DNA of 64,000 nucleotides, taken from contig NC_087253.1 in the NCBI RefSeq assembly GCF_037042905.1, forward strand, positions 7,638,501-7,702,500. Direction: 5' to 3'. This document shows, in pieces, positions 9,206-19,084 of this stretch. Each line of letters starts with the position of its first letter. Position 1 is the stretch's first letter. The notes under the pieces are model-generated. The model searched no databases and was not told the DNA's origin. It was given only the letters and a program-made list of their open reading frames with translations. The DNA comes from Lytechinus pictus. Taxonomy: Eukaryota > Echinodermata > Echinoidea > Temnopleuroida > Toxopneustidae. The position numbers were made by a program, and so were the translations under genes.

Positions 9206-11902
9206 ATGACATCAATACCTCCACCTTCATTTTTTCTGCAAAACCCTGGAAAACCGACGACTCCATGGAATTTATGGTTCCAGCAATTCGAGAATTATCT
9301 CCTAGCCTCAGGAGGCAGCGAGTTTCTGCCAGATAGGAAGGAAGCGCTTCTGTTACATTGTCTGGGAGCTGAAGGACAGCGAATCTTTTATTCACTGGAC
9401 ATCTCCTCACCATCTGAGCCACGCCCAGCTCGTGGGGCTCAAGCAGCTACCAATGTATACCAGGAGGCATTGGCTGCCATAGAAGCGTACTTTGTTCCGC
9501 GAATCAACGTAGTCGCTGAGAGATATAGATTCAGACGGCGTAAACAGAGGCCAGACGAGACAGTTGCTGAGTATGTAGCAGCCTTGCAAGAACTTGTAAA
9601 ACATTGTGCGTTTGCAAACTTGAAGGACGAGATGTTAAGAGACCAGGTAGTAGAAGGCTGTCACAATCCCCGTATTCGTGAGAGGCTACTGTTAGAATCG
9701 GACTTGAATCTACAGAAAGTTCTCGATTTCAGTAGATGCATCGAAGATGCACAGCGAGACTCCAAAGCAATTGCCAAGGGACATGAAAGTGACAGTGAGA
9801 AGGTGTATGAACTATACAGAAAGAAAACGAAGGAAGGTAGAGTGGACGGAAGAGAAAGGAAGAAAACAGAGCAGAAAACACAGAAAAACAGTTGCAGAAA
9901 TTGTGGAAGTCCATCTCATGCAGCATTCGACGAGAGATGTAAGGCAAGAGAGAGTAAATGCTACAGCTGCGGCAAGACTGGACATTGGGCTAAGGTTTGC
10001 CGGATAAGCAGGAGAGTCCGCAAAGTTCAAAGTGGAGCTGATGAACTTGAAATGCCCAAGGTATTAACTGTGAACACTCACCCTACGAAGCCAATAAGGT
10101 GTGAAGTTGAGCTCGCTGGGAAAGCCAAGGTTCACATGACTATTGATACAGGCTCTAGTGTGTCAATAATTCCGCTCAGTATCTACAAGAAACACTTTCT
10201 AGTCGATGCTCTCAAGCCAGCAAACATCAGCATTTCAGATTACTCTGAAGGAAACATTCCAGTAGTTGGAATCTTGGAGACACAGGTGAAGGTTGGAGCT
10301 AAGTCAATGATCGCCACGATTTTCGTCGTACACAGAGGTTCAGCATTACTTGGTTTGGACATCTTCGACGAGTTGAAGCTTAAGATTGAAGGCAGCAAGC
10401 TCTGCGTCGAGACGGTCAGAAGTGATTCTCCAACGCCAGAGTCGACATCGTCTACATCAAGCGACATTCCACAGGGATTCCCTACTTTGTTTGCACCAGG
10501 ACTTGGATGTGCACACAACTTCAAACATCGCGTCAAAGTCAAAGCTAATCATCCACCCGTTCAACAAAGGTTACGCAGGTTACCTTTATCTGTGAAGGAT
10601 CAGGTTTCACAAGAATTGAAGCGGTTGGAGAAGGAAGGCGTGATAGAGAAAATAGATTCAAGCGAATGGATCTCTCCCATTGTAGTCGCCGCGAAAAAGT
10701 CGGGAAGCATCAGGCTTTGTGTTGATTTACGTGAAGTAAATAAAGCCATTGTAGTTGATAGTTATCCGTTACCTGATATCGGTGAGCTATTGTCTGAGCT
10801 GGAAGGATCCACAGTGTTTTCCAAGATGGATCTAGCGTCAGCATATCACCAACTCGAATTGGATGAGGAAACTCGTGATCTTACAGCGTTCATCACACAC
10901 GATGGATTATATCGCTTCAAGAGAGTTTGTTTCGGATTAGCGTCAGCGCCATCCACATTTCAGAAGCTCATGAGTAGTATCCTCGCAGGACTACCAGGAG
11001 TTCAATGCTACCTAGATGACATCATCGTGTATGGTAAGGACAGATCAGAACATGACAAACATTTGAACAATGTACTGAAGAAGTTGCAAGACGCAGGATT
11101 GCGTTTGAACCCTAGTAAATGTCAGTTTTACTTGTCAGAACTCAGTTACTTAGGGCATTGTGTGAGTAGTAAGGGTCTAGCACCTGATGATAGTCATGTC
11201 CAAGCTATTATAGAGGCACCAGCGCCTACAGATGTTAGTAAGCTTAGGTCAGTGTTAGGAATGACAAACTACTACACTAAGTTTGTACCAAACTATGCCA
11301 CTGTTGTAGAACCAATGAGACGTCTTTTGTGTAAAGATGTACCTTTTGAGTGGGGGGCCGAGCAACAAGAGGCCTATGACAAAGTCAAAAGTACAATTGC
11401 AAAGAGAATTGTTCTTGGGTTATTTAATCCGAATTTACATACTGTAGTTACCACTGATGCATCTGATTATGGGTTAGGGGCTGTACTTTCCCAAGTCAAA
11501 GAGGGACAGGAGATTCCGATAGCATTCGCTTCCAGGTCACTGTCACCTGCTGAGAGGAAATACTCAACAGGTGAAAAAGAGGCTTTAGCTTGTGTTTGGG
11601 CTTGTAACAAGTGGTATACTTACCTTTGGGGTAGACACTTTGTACTTAGAACAGATCATAAAGCACTGGTTACCATGTTGAGTACTAGAGGTACAGGTAG
11701 ACAAACCATGCGTATAGGACGCTGGTCTGCTCAGTTGTTACAATTTGATTACACTGTAGAGTACAAAGCAGGTCGAGAAAACTATGTTGCAGACGCTTTG
11801 TCAAGCTTAACGTTAGGTGATGAAGAATGGTCAGATGTAGTAGATGAGGAAGAGTATGTTCTAAATCAAGTAAGAGTAGATTCACCTGTCACTGTCAAAT
11901 AG
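9206..11902 (+). CDS. Retrotransposon Gag-Pol, first part: Gag, protease, RT, RNase H
   Basis: The start is the first ATG in the frame (9206); 898 codons to a TAG at 11900. Gag is the N-terminal ~280 residues. It ends in two zinc-knuckle-like motifs: a variant CRNCGSPSH...C from 9893 and a canonical CYSCGKTGHWAKVC at 9959-10000. The aspartic protease has IDTGSS (10142 on). The reverse transcriptase has LCVDLREVN, MDLASAYHQ, FGLASAPSTFQ and the catalytic YLDD at 11009-11020. RNase H shows TDASDYGLGAVLSQ, EKEALA, RTDHKAL and ADALS. Gag and Pol share one frame with no shift between them. The stop at 11900-11902 falls between RNase H and integrase, and the same frame continues open afterwards, so it looks like a lesion in one long polyprotein frame. 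Programmed readthrough cannot be excluded. Confidence 0.92.
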   Translation: MTSIPPPSFFLQNPGKPTTPWNLWFQQFENYLLASGGSEFLPDRKEALLLHCLGAEGQRIFYSLDISSPSEPRPARGAQAATNVYQEALAAIEAYFVPRINVVAERYRFRRRKQRPDETVAEYVAALQELVKHCAFANLKDEMLRDQVVEGCHNPRIRERLLLESDLNLQKVLDFSRCIEDAQRDSKAIAKGHESDSEKVYELYRKKTKEGRVDGRERKKTEQKTQKNSCRNCGSPSHAAFDERCKARESKCYSCGKTGHWAKVCRISRRVRKVQSGADELEMPKVLTVNTHPTKPIRCEVELAGKAKVHMTIDTGSSVSIIPLSIYKKHFLVDALKPANISISDYSEGNIPVVGILETQVKVGAKSMIATIFVVHRGSALLGLDIFDELKLKIEGSKLCVETVRSDSPTPESTSSTSSDIPQGFPTLFAPGLGCAHNFKHRVKVKANHPPVQQRLRRLPLSVKDQVSQELKRLEKEGVIEKIDSSEWISPIVVAAKKSGSIRLCVDLREVNKAIVVDSYPLPDIGELLSELEGSTVFSKMDLASAYHQLELDEETRDLTAFITHDGLYRFKRVCFGLASAPSTFQKLMSSILAGLPGVQCYLDDIIVYGKDRSEHDKHLNNVLKKLQDAGLRLNPSKCQFYLSELSYLGHCVSSKGLAPDDSHVQAIIEAPAPTDVSKLRSVLGMTNYYTKFVPNYATVVEPMRRLLCKDVPFEWGAEQQEAYDKVKSTIAKRIVLGLFNPNLHTVVTTDASDYGLGAVLSQVKEGQEIPIAFASRSLSPAERKYSTGEKEALACVWACNKWYTYLWGRHFVLRTDHKALVTMLSTRGTGRQTMRIGRWSAQLLQFDYTVEYKAGRENYVADALSSLTLGDEEWSDVVDEEEYVLNQVRVDSPVTVK

Positions 11903-12817
11903 TTACAAGATGCAACTAATAATGGTGAAGTATTGGTACAGGTCAGAAAGTACATTGAGGAAGGATGGTCTGGTAACCATAAATCCTTTCCTCCTGAGAT
12001 CAAACCATATCTCATCTTGAGAGATGAATTGTCTGTAGTAGATGACATTGTGATGAGAGGGAATATAATTGTAATTCCAACGTCACTTCAGGCCAAGTTT
12101 GTAGATTTTGCTCATTCAGCACATCAGGGCATTGTGAGAACAAAACAAAGGTTGCAAGAAACATACTGGTTCCCACATATTGACAAAATTGTTGAAGAAA
12201 CAATCAAAAAATGTGTCACTTGTCAAGAAAATGACAAATCACATCGCACACACAGTGCACCAATGCAATCGGTAGAATTTCCTAATTCACCATGGGAAAA
12301 GATTTCAATTGATATTACTGGTCCTTTTGAGAATGCACCTCATGACCAAAGATATGCAATTGTAGTAGTTGACTACCATAGCAAATGGCCTGAAGTAGCG
12401 TTTTGTAGCAATGTAACAAGCAGATCTGTAATACAGGTTCTCAAAACATTGTTCACTAGAGAGGGAATTCCGACCCATTTAGTATCAGACAATGGGCCGC
12501 AGTTTGTGTCACATGAGTTTGAAGAGTTCTTAGAAGAATATGGTATCACTCATGTAAAATCGTCGTTGTACTACCCTCGTGCAAACGGCGAGGTAGAACG
12601 GTTCAATAGGGTTTTGAAGTCTAGCATTCAAAATGCTATGATCGAAGGAAAAAGGTCTTTCAAAGAGACCACGTTAGATCTTTTGTTGACATATAGGTCT
12701 ACGCCTCATCAAGTAACAGGTCTGTCTCCATCAGAGTTATTACATGGTAGGAAGATGAGAACCAAGTTAGATGTAAAGGGTAGAATGCCAGTTAAGACTG
12801 AAAAAAAAGAAGAATGA
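11903..12817 (+). CDS. Retrotransposon integrase (continuation of pol)
   Basis: In the same frame as the preceding gag-pol segment, separated from it only by the TAG at 11900. There is no ATG at its beginning, so it is not a separate gene. It has an HHCC zinc domain (HSAHQG ... CVTCQEND) and a DDE core: D in ISIDITGPF, D in SDNGPQF, E in ANGEVERFN, with DD35E-like spacing. Integrase inserts the cDNA into the host chromosome. The frame ends at TGA 12815-12817, just after an A8 run at 12801-12808. The C-terminal domain follows in the next frame, which marks a 1-bp indel in that run, real or an assembly error. Confidence 0.9.
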   Translation, partial: LQDATNNGEVLVQVRKYIEEGWSGNHKSFPPEIKPYLILRDELSVVDDIVMRGNIIVIPTSLQAKFVDFAHSAHQGIVRTKQRLQETYWFPHIDKIVEETIKKCVTCQENDKSHRTHSAPMQSVEFPNSPWEKISIDITGPFENAPHDQRYAIVVVDYHSKWPEVAFCSNVTSRSVIQVLKTLFTREGIPTHLVSDNGPQFVSHEFEEFLEEYGITHVKSSLYYPRANGEVERFNRVLKSSIQNAMIEGKRSFKETTLDLLLTYRSTPHQVTGLSPSELLHGRKMRTKLDVKGRMPVKTEKKEE

Positions 12818-13217
12818 AGTCAAAAGAAGGGTAAAACAAAAACAAAGAAAGTCTGAAGAGTACACCGACGCTAAAAGAAAAGCTAGAGTGTCAGAGTTCC
12901 AAGTAGGAAGTTTTGTTAGAGTTAGGAAGCAAAGACATGTAAAGAAAGGTACTCCAAAGTTTGGGGAGAAGAGAAAAATCATAAAACACAAAGGAAAAGC
13001 AACATTTGAATTGGATGATCATACAATTTGGAACGCTTTTCATTTGTCCCCATGTACCACAGAAAATCACACTTCTGTTGCTGAAAGAGAAGAGAGACAG
13101 GTCATAGAAAGAGACCTTGAAGATAGACAGATTAGGGAAAGAGGTCTACAAGAGAGAAGGAGAAGTAGTAGAGTAAGGAAAGAACCAACATACCTTCAGG
13201 ATTATGTGAGGTATTAA
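12810..13217 (+). CDS. Retrotransposon integrase C-terminal domain (frameshifted)
   Basis: Open in the frame one base off from the integrase core and continuous with it across the A8 run. It encodes a basic stretch, then a GPY/SH3-like module (FQVGSFVRVRK ... FELDDHTIWNAFHLSPC) and a charged Arg/Glu-rich tail ending at TAA 13215-13217. The family normally carries this segment at the end of Pol, so it is a displaced part of the same polyprotein. Confidence 0.8.
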   Translation, partial: KNEVKRRVKQKQRKSEEYTDAKRKARVSEFQVGSFVRVRKQRHVKKGTPKFGEKRKIIKHKGKATFELDDHTIWNAFHLSPCTTENHTSVAEREERQVIERDLEDRQIRERGLQERRRSSRVRKEPTYLQDYVRY

Positions 13218-13555
13218 ATAATAAATCTAGGAAAGATTTGATAACATCTTTTTGGTGTATTATGTTAGTTGATGTGAGAAATCAAATCTTGAATTAGTTT
13301 TACAATCTTGTTGCAAATCAAAGTAAAACTATAAAAAGAAAAGTGAAGTTTATTGTTGAAAGATTTGATAATGTTATGCTCAATTTATAGTAAATATGGA
13401 TGTCAAGATATGTCACAAAATTCACATTTAAACTTTTCCTTTGACAAAGATCTCTTCACTAAACTGATAATTGATTGAAACTCGTTTGTTTATACTTTGA
13501 TCAATGTTTGTAAACAAGCCAAAGTGTAATGACCTAGTAGTAGTTTCGAATTTCA

Positions 13556-13568
13556 ACAAGGTGGAGAA
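13556..13568 (+). other. Polypurine tract
   Basis: AACAAGGTGGAGAA lies immediately before the 3' LTR. This is the usual plus-strand primer position in LTR elements. Confidence 0.7.
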
Positions 13569-13849
13569 TGTTGTGTTCAGACATTGCATGGCAACCATTA
13601 ATGGTAATTCAGTAGCTACCTTTCTGTAATACATTCTTCACCACCTCTATTGTGTTTGTGCACATGCCTAGCATGGTCATTTCTGAATGTTAAAGATTCC
13701 AATCCTAGGCTGTGCCTGCTTGATTTGATATCCAGAGATTCTGAGAGTCTGCCATTAAACTTCTCTGCAACTGGACCTATTGAGTTTCTCTGCCTTTACT
13801 TTCAGTTACTGTACATATATATATTAGTTCAAGAACCCACGATACAACA
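13569..13849 (+). repeat. 3' LTR of the Ty3/gypsy element
   Basis: 281 bp. Differs from the 5' LTR near the CTACC(C/T)TT block (three substitutions) and by an extra AT in the ATATAT run. Confidence 0.95.
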
Positions 13850-13995
13850 CGTCCGTGTCACATTTGGGAGGTCGGGCGTTCAAATCCCCGGCCGCGTCAT
13901 ACCAAAATACGTTAAAGGTCAGAAGTTGCTGCTACCCTGATTGGCGTTCAACAATACAAGGGATAGAGCTAGACCGATCTGGCGCTGCGAAGTTG
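13850..13995 (+). mobile_element. tRNA-derived SINE, right part (B box and body)
   Basis: Starts with the duplicated CGTCC, carries the B box GCGTTCAAATCCCCGG (13877-13892), then a non-tRNA body containing CCCTGATTGGCGTTCAACAA. Joined to 8817-8842, the A and B boxes stand in tRNA-like order. The 3' end is approximate. Confidence 0.7.
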
Positions 13996-14321
13996 CTAAC
14001 ATGTCCACGAATAATTGGACAAAAACAAATTCTCGGATGGTTTCTGTTTCTGATTTCTTCTTCGAACATTGAAAGTTTTGATTGTCGATTTTTTTTGCGA
14101 TTTTCCACCAAAATTAATGTTCGTTCCTTTGAAAAAAAAATTGAATTTATACAGTGTATTAGTTTTAAAATAGGATGGACATAACACAATCAAACTCCTT
14201 GTGATAGTAGAACATGTGGATAGTAGGGTACATGTAGGTTTTCATGTAGTTGAAGCGAATGTAATGCATTAATACATATAAAATGAAAAAGCCGTACAGG
14301 TATGTATGATTTTTTAAATCT

Positions 14322-14412
14322 CACTTGGTCTACAAACAGTTGGTCTACTTTTACATGGGCTGCACCAATATAGTCCAATATTTTATGTCATTGCAGTTTG
14401 GTCTACATGTAT
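14322..14412 (-). repeat. Fragment of the TTAGACCAA minisatellite, inverted
   Basis: TTGGTCTAC and TTGGTCTACTT words are the reverse complement of the array at 21650-22075. Confidence 0.55.
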
Positions 14413-14435
14413 ATTTCCTTAGTCTATAACTCATT

Positions 14436-14745
14436 GGCCCGTATTCTGAAGTCGGGTTTAACTTAAACTCAGGTTAAAAGTTGTGGTTTAAGTATGGCGA
14501 GCCAATTGTTACATAAATCACTATCAGTAGAGATATCATACCTTGACAGCTCATTTGGCTTTCAAATCATTCATAATTGTCTAGGAAATATAGATTATTG
14601 TCTTCACCATCGATGAATCAGGAGAGAGCACAGGAAACATAAGAAACATACAACTTAATAAAGATTTTGATACGTTTGGCTTCCCATACTTAAATCACAA
14701 CTTTAAACCTGAGTTTAAGTTAAACCCGACTTCAGAATACGGGCC
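14436..14745. mobile_element. MITE with ~65-bp terminal inverted repeats (GGCCCGTATTCTGAAGTC)
   Basis: The ends are near-perfect inverted repeats beginning GGCCCGTATTCTGAAGTCGG, flanked by a 3-bp duplication ATT (14433-14435 and 14746-14748). A PIF/Harbinger-like origin would fit the 3-bp duplication. A decayed relative is at 48087-48349. Confidence 0.85.
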
Positions 14746-15677
14746 ATTAACTGTAATTATCATTTCATTCAGATTTATTTTTAAGAGAACATAAGGGATT
14801 ATACAAATGATTTGTTATGCATTTATAACAGACATTTACGATACAAATCTTTGTCATTATAATTATATTCAATATTATCAATACAAGTAATTACAAAATA
14901 TGGTACATTTTGTAGACAAATTATAATTTAAATAGAAACATAATATATATGTGGAAATGGGATATTCACTTAAAAGCATAGCTTGTATAATATGAACTTC
15001 CCTAGAGAAAGAGACGCAATAGTTGCTACTTGCCTACGGAGACTTACTGAACAGTAAGAAGAACAAGATAAAACACAGAACAAGATAACACAAAGAACAA
15101 GACAAAACTTTAAAAAAAAAAGTTAAAACAAAACGTAATAAAAGCCAAAAAACGGGACGACAAAAGGAAAAGAAATAAACATTAATAGAAACAGGACGAA
15201 TTGCGACCGAAAGGTAAAATAAAACTAAATGATAAAGACAAATGAAAATAAGTTTTGGTCTTTTAGTCTACTGCTCAGATATATCCACATTGTGCTGAAT
15301 TAAATTACATCGCAATATTTTACACAAAATCCTTGCATGTCAGTAATCAGTAATGTTGAGTGTCAATATTCTGTAAGTTTAAGGTCAGTGACTTTTGCCA
15401 TATCTCTCTATACAGCTTCATTCGCCCGCTCAAGCCTCTCTCACCTATTCAACTCAACCAGCATCATATACTCAAGCCTTCTAATCAAGCTTCCACACTC
15501 ATCCCGAAAATAATACTCTGTTTCCCAACACCACTCTCTCGCATTTCCATTTCTCTTGTATCCACTTTCATCCCAGTCCTTCCAGGACTTTGCACATGGT
15601 GCACAGAAAAAACCACTACCGCGATTACCTTTTCTCTGTTCAAAGCATTTGTTTAGCATGGAGTTCCCCTTTATAGG
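14746..15677. other. Unassigned; possible LINE 3' untranslated remnants
   Basis: A-rich blocks with AACAAGATAAAACACAG repeats near 15062-15100. A minus-strand ORF of 72 codons (15659-15441) is rich in Cys and Trp (FFCAPCAKSWKDW), but I do not recognise it and see no splice context. Confidence 0.35.
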
Positions 15678-15772
15678 GGTTTTCCACTAGGGCCAGGACG
15701 CGCGTTTCCGTTTTACACCCTGGCGAAGGCATTTTCCGCAAAAATAGCCACAAAGCGACTAGTGAAGAGTCT
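15678..15772. repeat. Inverted repeat, left arm, with TIR-like end
   Basis: Bases 15699-15772 are the reverse complement of 19011-19084 with one mismatch over 74 bp. Just outside, GGTTTTCCACTAGGGC (15679-15694) is the inverse of the end at 19968. Confidence 0.85.
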
Positions 15773-16035
15773 ACACACGTCGCTGGTTGCAGCGTGCGAC
15801 ACAGGCGAGCCCCACACCACCGCATGCAATCTGCACAGTTACTGATCAGAGCATAAAGTTCCTCGGCACTTCATGTTCAGAGAGCAGTCATATAAGTGAA
15901 ATCCGAACATGCTTTTGCAGTTACGTTTTTAAGTTTTTTTTTTCTAAATATAAATTATTAACTAAATGAATAGAATGACAGACAAAATAAAAATTAACAG
16001 ATACATATAATAGAAAGAAAATTGAAGTTTGATGG

Positions 16036-16268
16036 ATTGATACACTTAGATGCCGAAAGATAGATATAGAAGACTGATAAATAGATAGAGACATAGATAG
16101 ATAGAAGTAGAGAGAGAGAGAGAAAGACAGAGAGATGGATAGATAGATAGATGGGGGAGAGAACTTGAGAGATGGAGAGATGTTATAGATAGATAGATAG
16201 ATTGATAGATATATGGACGGATAAAAATAAATAGAGAGAGAGAAAAAAAGACAGACAGATGGATAGAT

Positions 16269-16301
<33 letters not shown>

Positions 16302-16525
16302 TAGAGAGAATCTGAGAGATAGATAGATGTTAGATAGATAGATAAAGAATGAGAGAGACAGAGAAGATAGACAAATTAACAGATAAATAGAAACTGTAGT
16401 TACATAGATAGCTAGATAAATAGATAGATAGAAGATAGATAGAGAGAAATAGAGAAAGACAGACAGATGGATAGATAGATAGTGGGGGGAGAGAGAGATA
16501 GAGAATTTGAGAGATAGGTACATGT

Positions 16526-16580
<55 letters not shown>

Positions 16581-17122
16581 AGAATGAGAGAGACAGAGAA
16601 GATAGATAAATGAACAGATAGATAGATACTGTAGTTACATATAGATAGATAGATAGATAGAAGATAGATATATAGATTGATAGAGAGAGAGAGAACTAGA
16701 TAAATACAGATGGATAGATAGAGAGAGAGAGACAGAGAAGATTAATAGATATATACTGTAGTTACATATTAAATAGATAGATAGATAGATATATAATTTG
16801 AGAGATAGATACATAGACGGATAGAGAGAAAAAGACAGACAGATGGATAGATAGATAGAGAGAATTTGAGAGACAGACAGACAGATGGATAGAGAGAATT
16901 CGAGAGATAGATAGAGAGAAAAAGATAAATAGATAAAAGATAGATAGATAGATAGATGGGGGAGAGAACTTGAGAGATGGAGAGATGTTATAGATAGATA
17001 GATATATATATATATGGACGGAAAAAGAGAAAGAGAGAAAAAAAAAGACAGACAGATGGATAGATAGATAGAGGGAGAGAGAGATAGAGAATTTGAAAGA
17101 TAGATAGATGTTAGATAGATAT

Positions 17123-17158
<36 letters not shown>

Positions 17159-17236
17159 AGAATGAGAGAGACAGAGAAGATAGACAAATTAACAGATATA
17201 TAGATACTGTAGTTACATAGATAGATAAATAGATAG

Positions 17237-17283
<47 letters not shown>

Positions 17284-17378
17284 GGGAGAGAACTTGAGAG
17301 AGGGAGAGATGTTATAGATAGATAGATATATATGGACGGAAAAGGAGAAATAGATAAAGAGAGAAAACAAGACAGATG

Positions 17379-17436
<58 letters not shown>

Positions 17437-18028
17437 GGGAGAGAGATAGAGAGAGATAGATAGATAAAGAATGAGAGAGACAGAGAAGATTAACAGATAG
17501 ATAGATACTGTAGTTACATAGATAGATAGAGATAAAATTTGAGAGATAGATAAATAAATAGATAGAAGATAGATAGAGAGAGAAAGACAGAAAGATGGAT
17601 AGATAGATAGAGAGAGGGGGAGAGAGAGATAGAGAATTTGAGAGATAGATAGATGTTAGATAGATAAAGAATGAGACAGACAGAGAAGAGCGACAAATTA
17701 ACAGATCGATAGATACTGCAGTTACATATAGATAGATAGAAGATAGATAGATAGATTGATAGAGAGAGAGAGAACTAGAGAAATACAGATGGATAGATAG
17801 AGAGAGAGAGAGACAGAGAAGATTAATAGATAGATACTGTATAGTCACATAAATAGATAGATAGATATATAATTTGAGAGATAGATACATAGACGGATAG
17901 AGAGAGATAATTTGAGAGACAGACAGACAGATGGATAGAGAGAATTCGATAGATAGATAGATGGATAGAGAGAAACAGAGAGAGAGAGAAAAAGACAGAC
18001 AGATGGATAGATAGAGAGAATTTGAGAT
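16036..18028. repeat. 2-kb compound GATA/GAGA/GACA microsatellite
   Basis: Tetranucleotide arrays of GATA mixed with GAGA and GACA. Non-GATA spacers recur: ACTGTAGTTACATA (near 16393, 16626, 16756, 17205, 17506 and variants), GAATTTGAGAGA, and GGGGGAGAGAACTTGAGAG. This gives a higher-order periodicity. Long minus-strand ORFs rich in Leu, Ser, Ile and Tyr are artefacts of the array. Confidence 0.95.
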
Positions 18029-18520
18029 ATATATATATTGGATTTTATTGCAATAAAAACTATCAAAATACAATCACAAGCAGTCAAAGACTGAAATAAG
18101 TGAATGTTTACATACAAATAGAATCATAACAAAATATAAAGTAAACATTATAAATAAATATCAAATACAATACAAATTCATACAGATAAAAAAGAAATGT
18201 ATCATAAATAAATACAAAAGGCCAAAAGTAAAGTGTCACCAAAGAAGAAAAAAGCGGAATGAAAGATTAAGAAAAAGAGGTGAGAGAAGGGAAAGAAATT
18301 GGGATAAGACAAAGAGAAGGGAAAGCAAGAGGTGGAATTTGAAAGAGAATAGGAAGCAACCTTCAGAAGAAAAAAAAATCATTATGCAATACAAGACATT
18401 TAACAATGGTAACAAGTAAATAAAGTAGTAATTGAATCGAATTGAGCACAAAAAAGGGAAAAGTAGAGCTGAGGAAATAGACTCCCGAAGGTAGTCGAAG
18501 CAGTGTTGATATTGCACATG
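18029..18520. other. Non-repetitive insert inside the GATA array
   Basis: Begins GATTTTATTGCAATAAAAAC, the style of a LINE 3' end read on the minus strand. No protein motif visible. Confidence 0.4.
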
Positions 18521-18524
18521 AGTA

Positions 18525-18740
18525 GATTAACAGATGGATAGAGAGAAATAAAAGAGAGACAGATGGATAGAGAATTTGAGAGATAGATGTTAGATGGATA
18601 GATAGATAGACAGATAGATAGGTAGATAGAGAATGAGAGAGACAGAGTAGATAGACAAATTAACAGATAGATATATCATGTAGTACCATAGATTGATTTA
18701 TAACATAGATAGTGGATAGACAGATATGATAGATATAAGG
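18525..18740. repeat. GATA/GAGA microsatellite, second block
   Basis: The same words as 16036-18028 resume after the insert, including ATTAACAGATAGAT and a variant of the CTGTAGTTACAT spacer. Confidence 0.9.
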
Positions 18741-19010
18741 ATAGATATAATATGAAAAAAAGTAATTATGTGTTTTATTTTTCAATATTTTAGTTATTAT
18801 TCGTTTTCATTCATATAAACGATCATGTGCGATAAAGTAAAAAAAATCATGAAGCCAACGTATATACAGTAGTTCAGCGGAACAACCAAAATACATGGAC
18901 TGAAGCTTTTGGTCTATAAGCTCAGCTGCATTTGCACGTATGTTCTGCGGATATCTTCGGTGCGGACTTTTGGATCGCGCCCAGCTGATTATGTAAACAA
19001 ACGTAGACGT

Positions 19011-19084
19011 AGACTCTTCACTAGTCGCTTTGTGGCTATTTTTCCGGAAAATGCCTTCGCCAGGGTGTAAAACGGAAACGCGCG
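19011..19084. repeat. Inverted repeat, right arm
   Basis: Reverse complement of 15699-15772, one mismatch in 74 bp. The two arms bracket the microsatellite region. Confidence 0.9.

Larger units (their letters stand above)
8843..13849 (+). mobile_element. Ty3/gypsy LTR retrotransposon, nearly complete
   Basis: Paired LTRs (8843-9121 and 13569-13849) start TGTTG and end CAACA, with a 5-bp target duplication CGTCC on both sides (8838-8842, 13850-13854). Between them are a primer-binding-site-like sequence, gag, protease, reverse transcriptase, RNase H, integrase (in Ty3 order, integrase after RNase H) and a purine-rich tract. The LTRs differ by three substitutions and one 2-bp AT indel by eye, so the insertion is fairly young. 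The coding region is broken by an in-frame TAG and by a frame change at an A8 run. The lineage looks mag/SURL-like but was not tested by phylogeny. Confidence 0.95.

Noticed and set aside
11933..12817. Integrase as a separate gene starting at 11933
   Set aside because: That codon is TTG and the frame is continuous with gag-pol upstream of the TAG, so it is part of one polyprotein.
15441..15659. Minus-strand ORF with Cys/Trp-rich sequence (FFCAPCAKSWKDW)
   Set aside because: It loosely recalls a zinc-binding region, but cysteine spacing fits no family I can name. There is no splice context and it abuts a repeat.
15921..18117. Several minus-strand ORFs of 60-253 codons rich in Leu, Ser, Ile and Tyr
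   Set aside because: They are translations of the GATA/GAGA microsatellite, which lacks stops in those frames. Composition is low-complexity and no domain is present.
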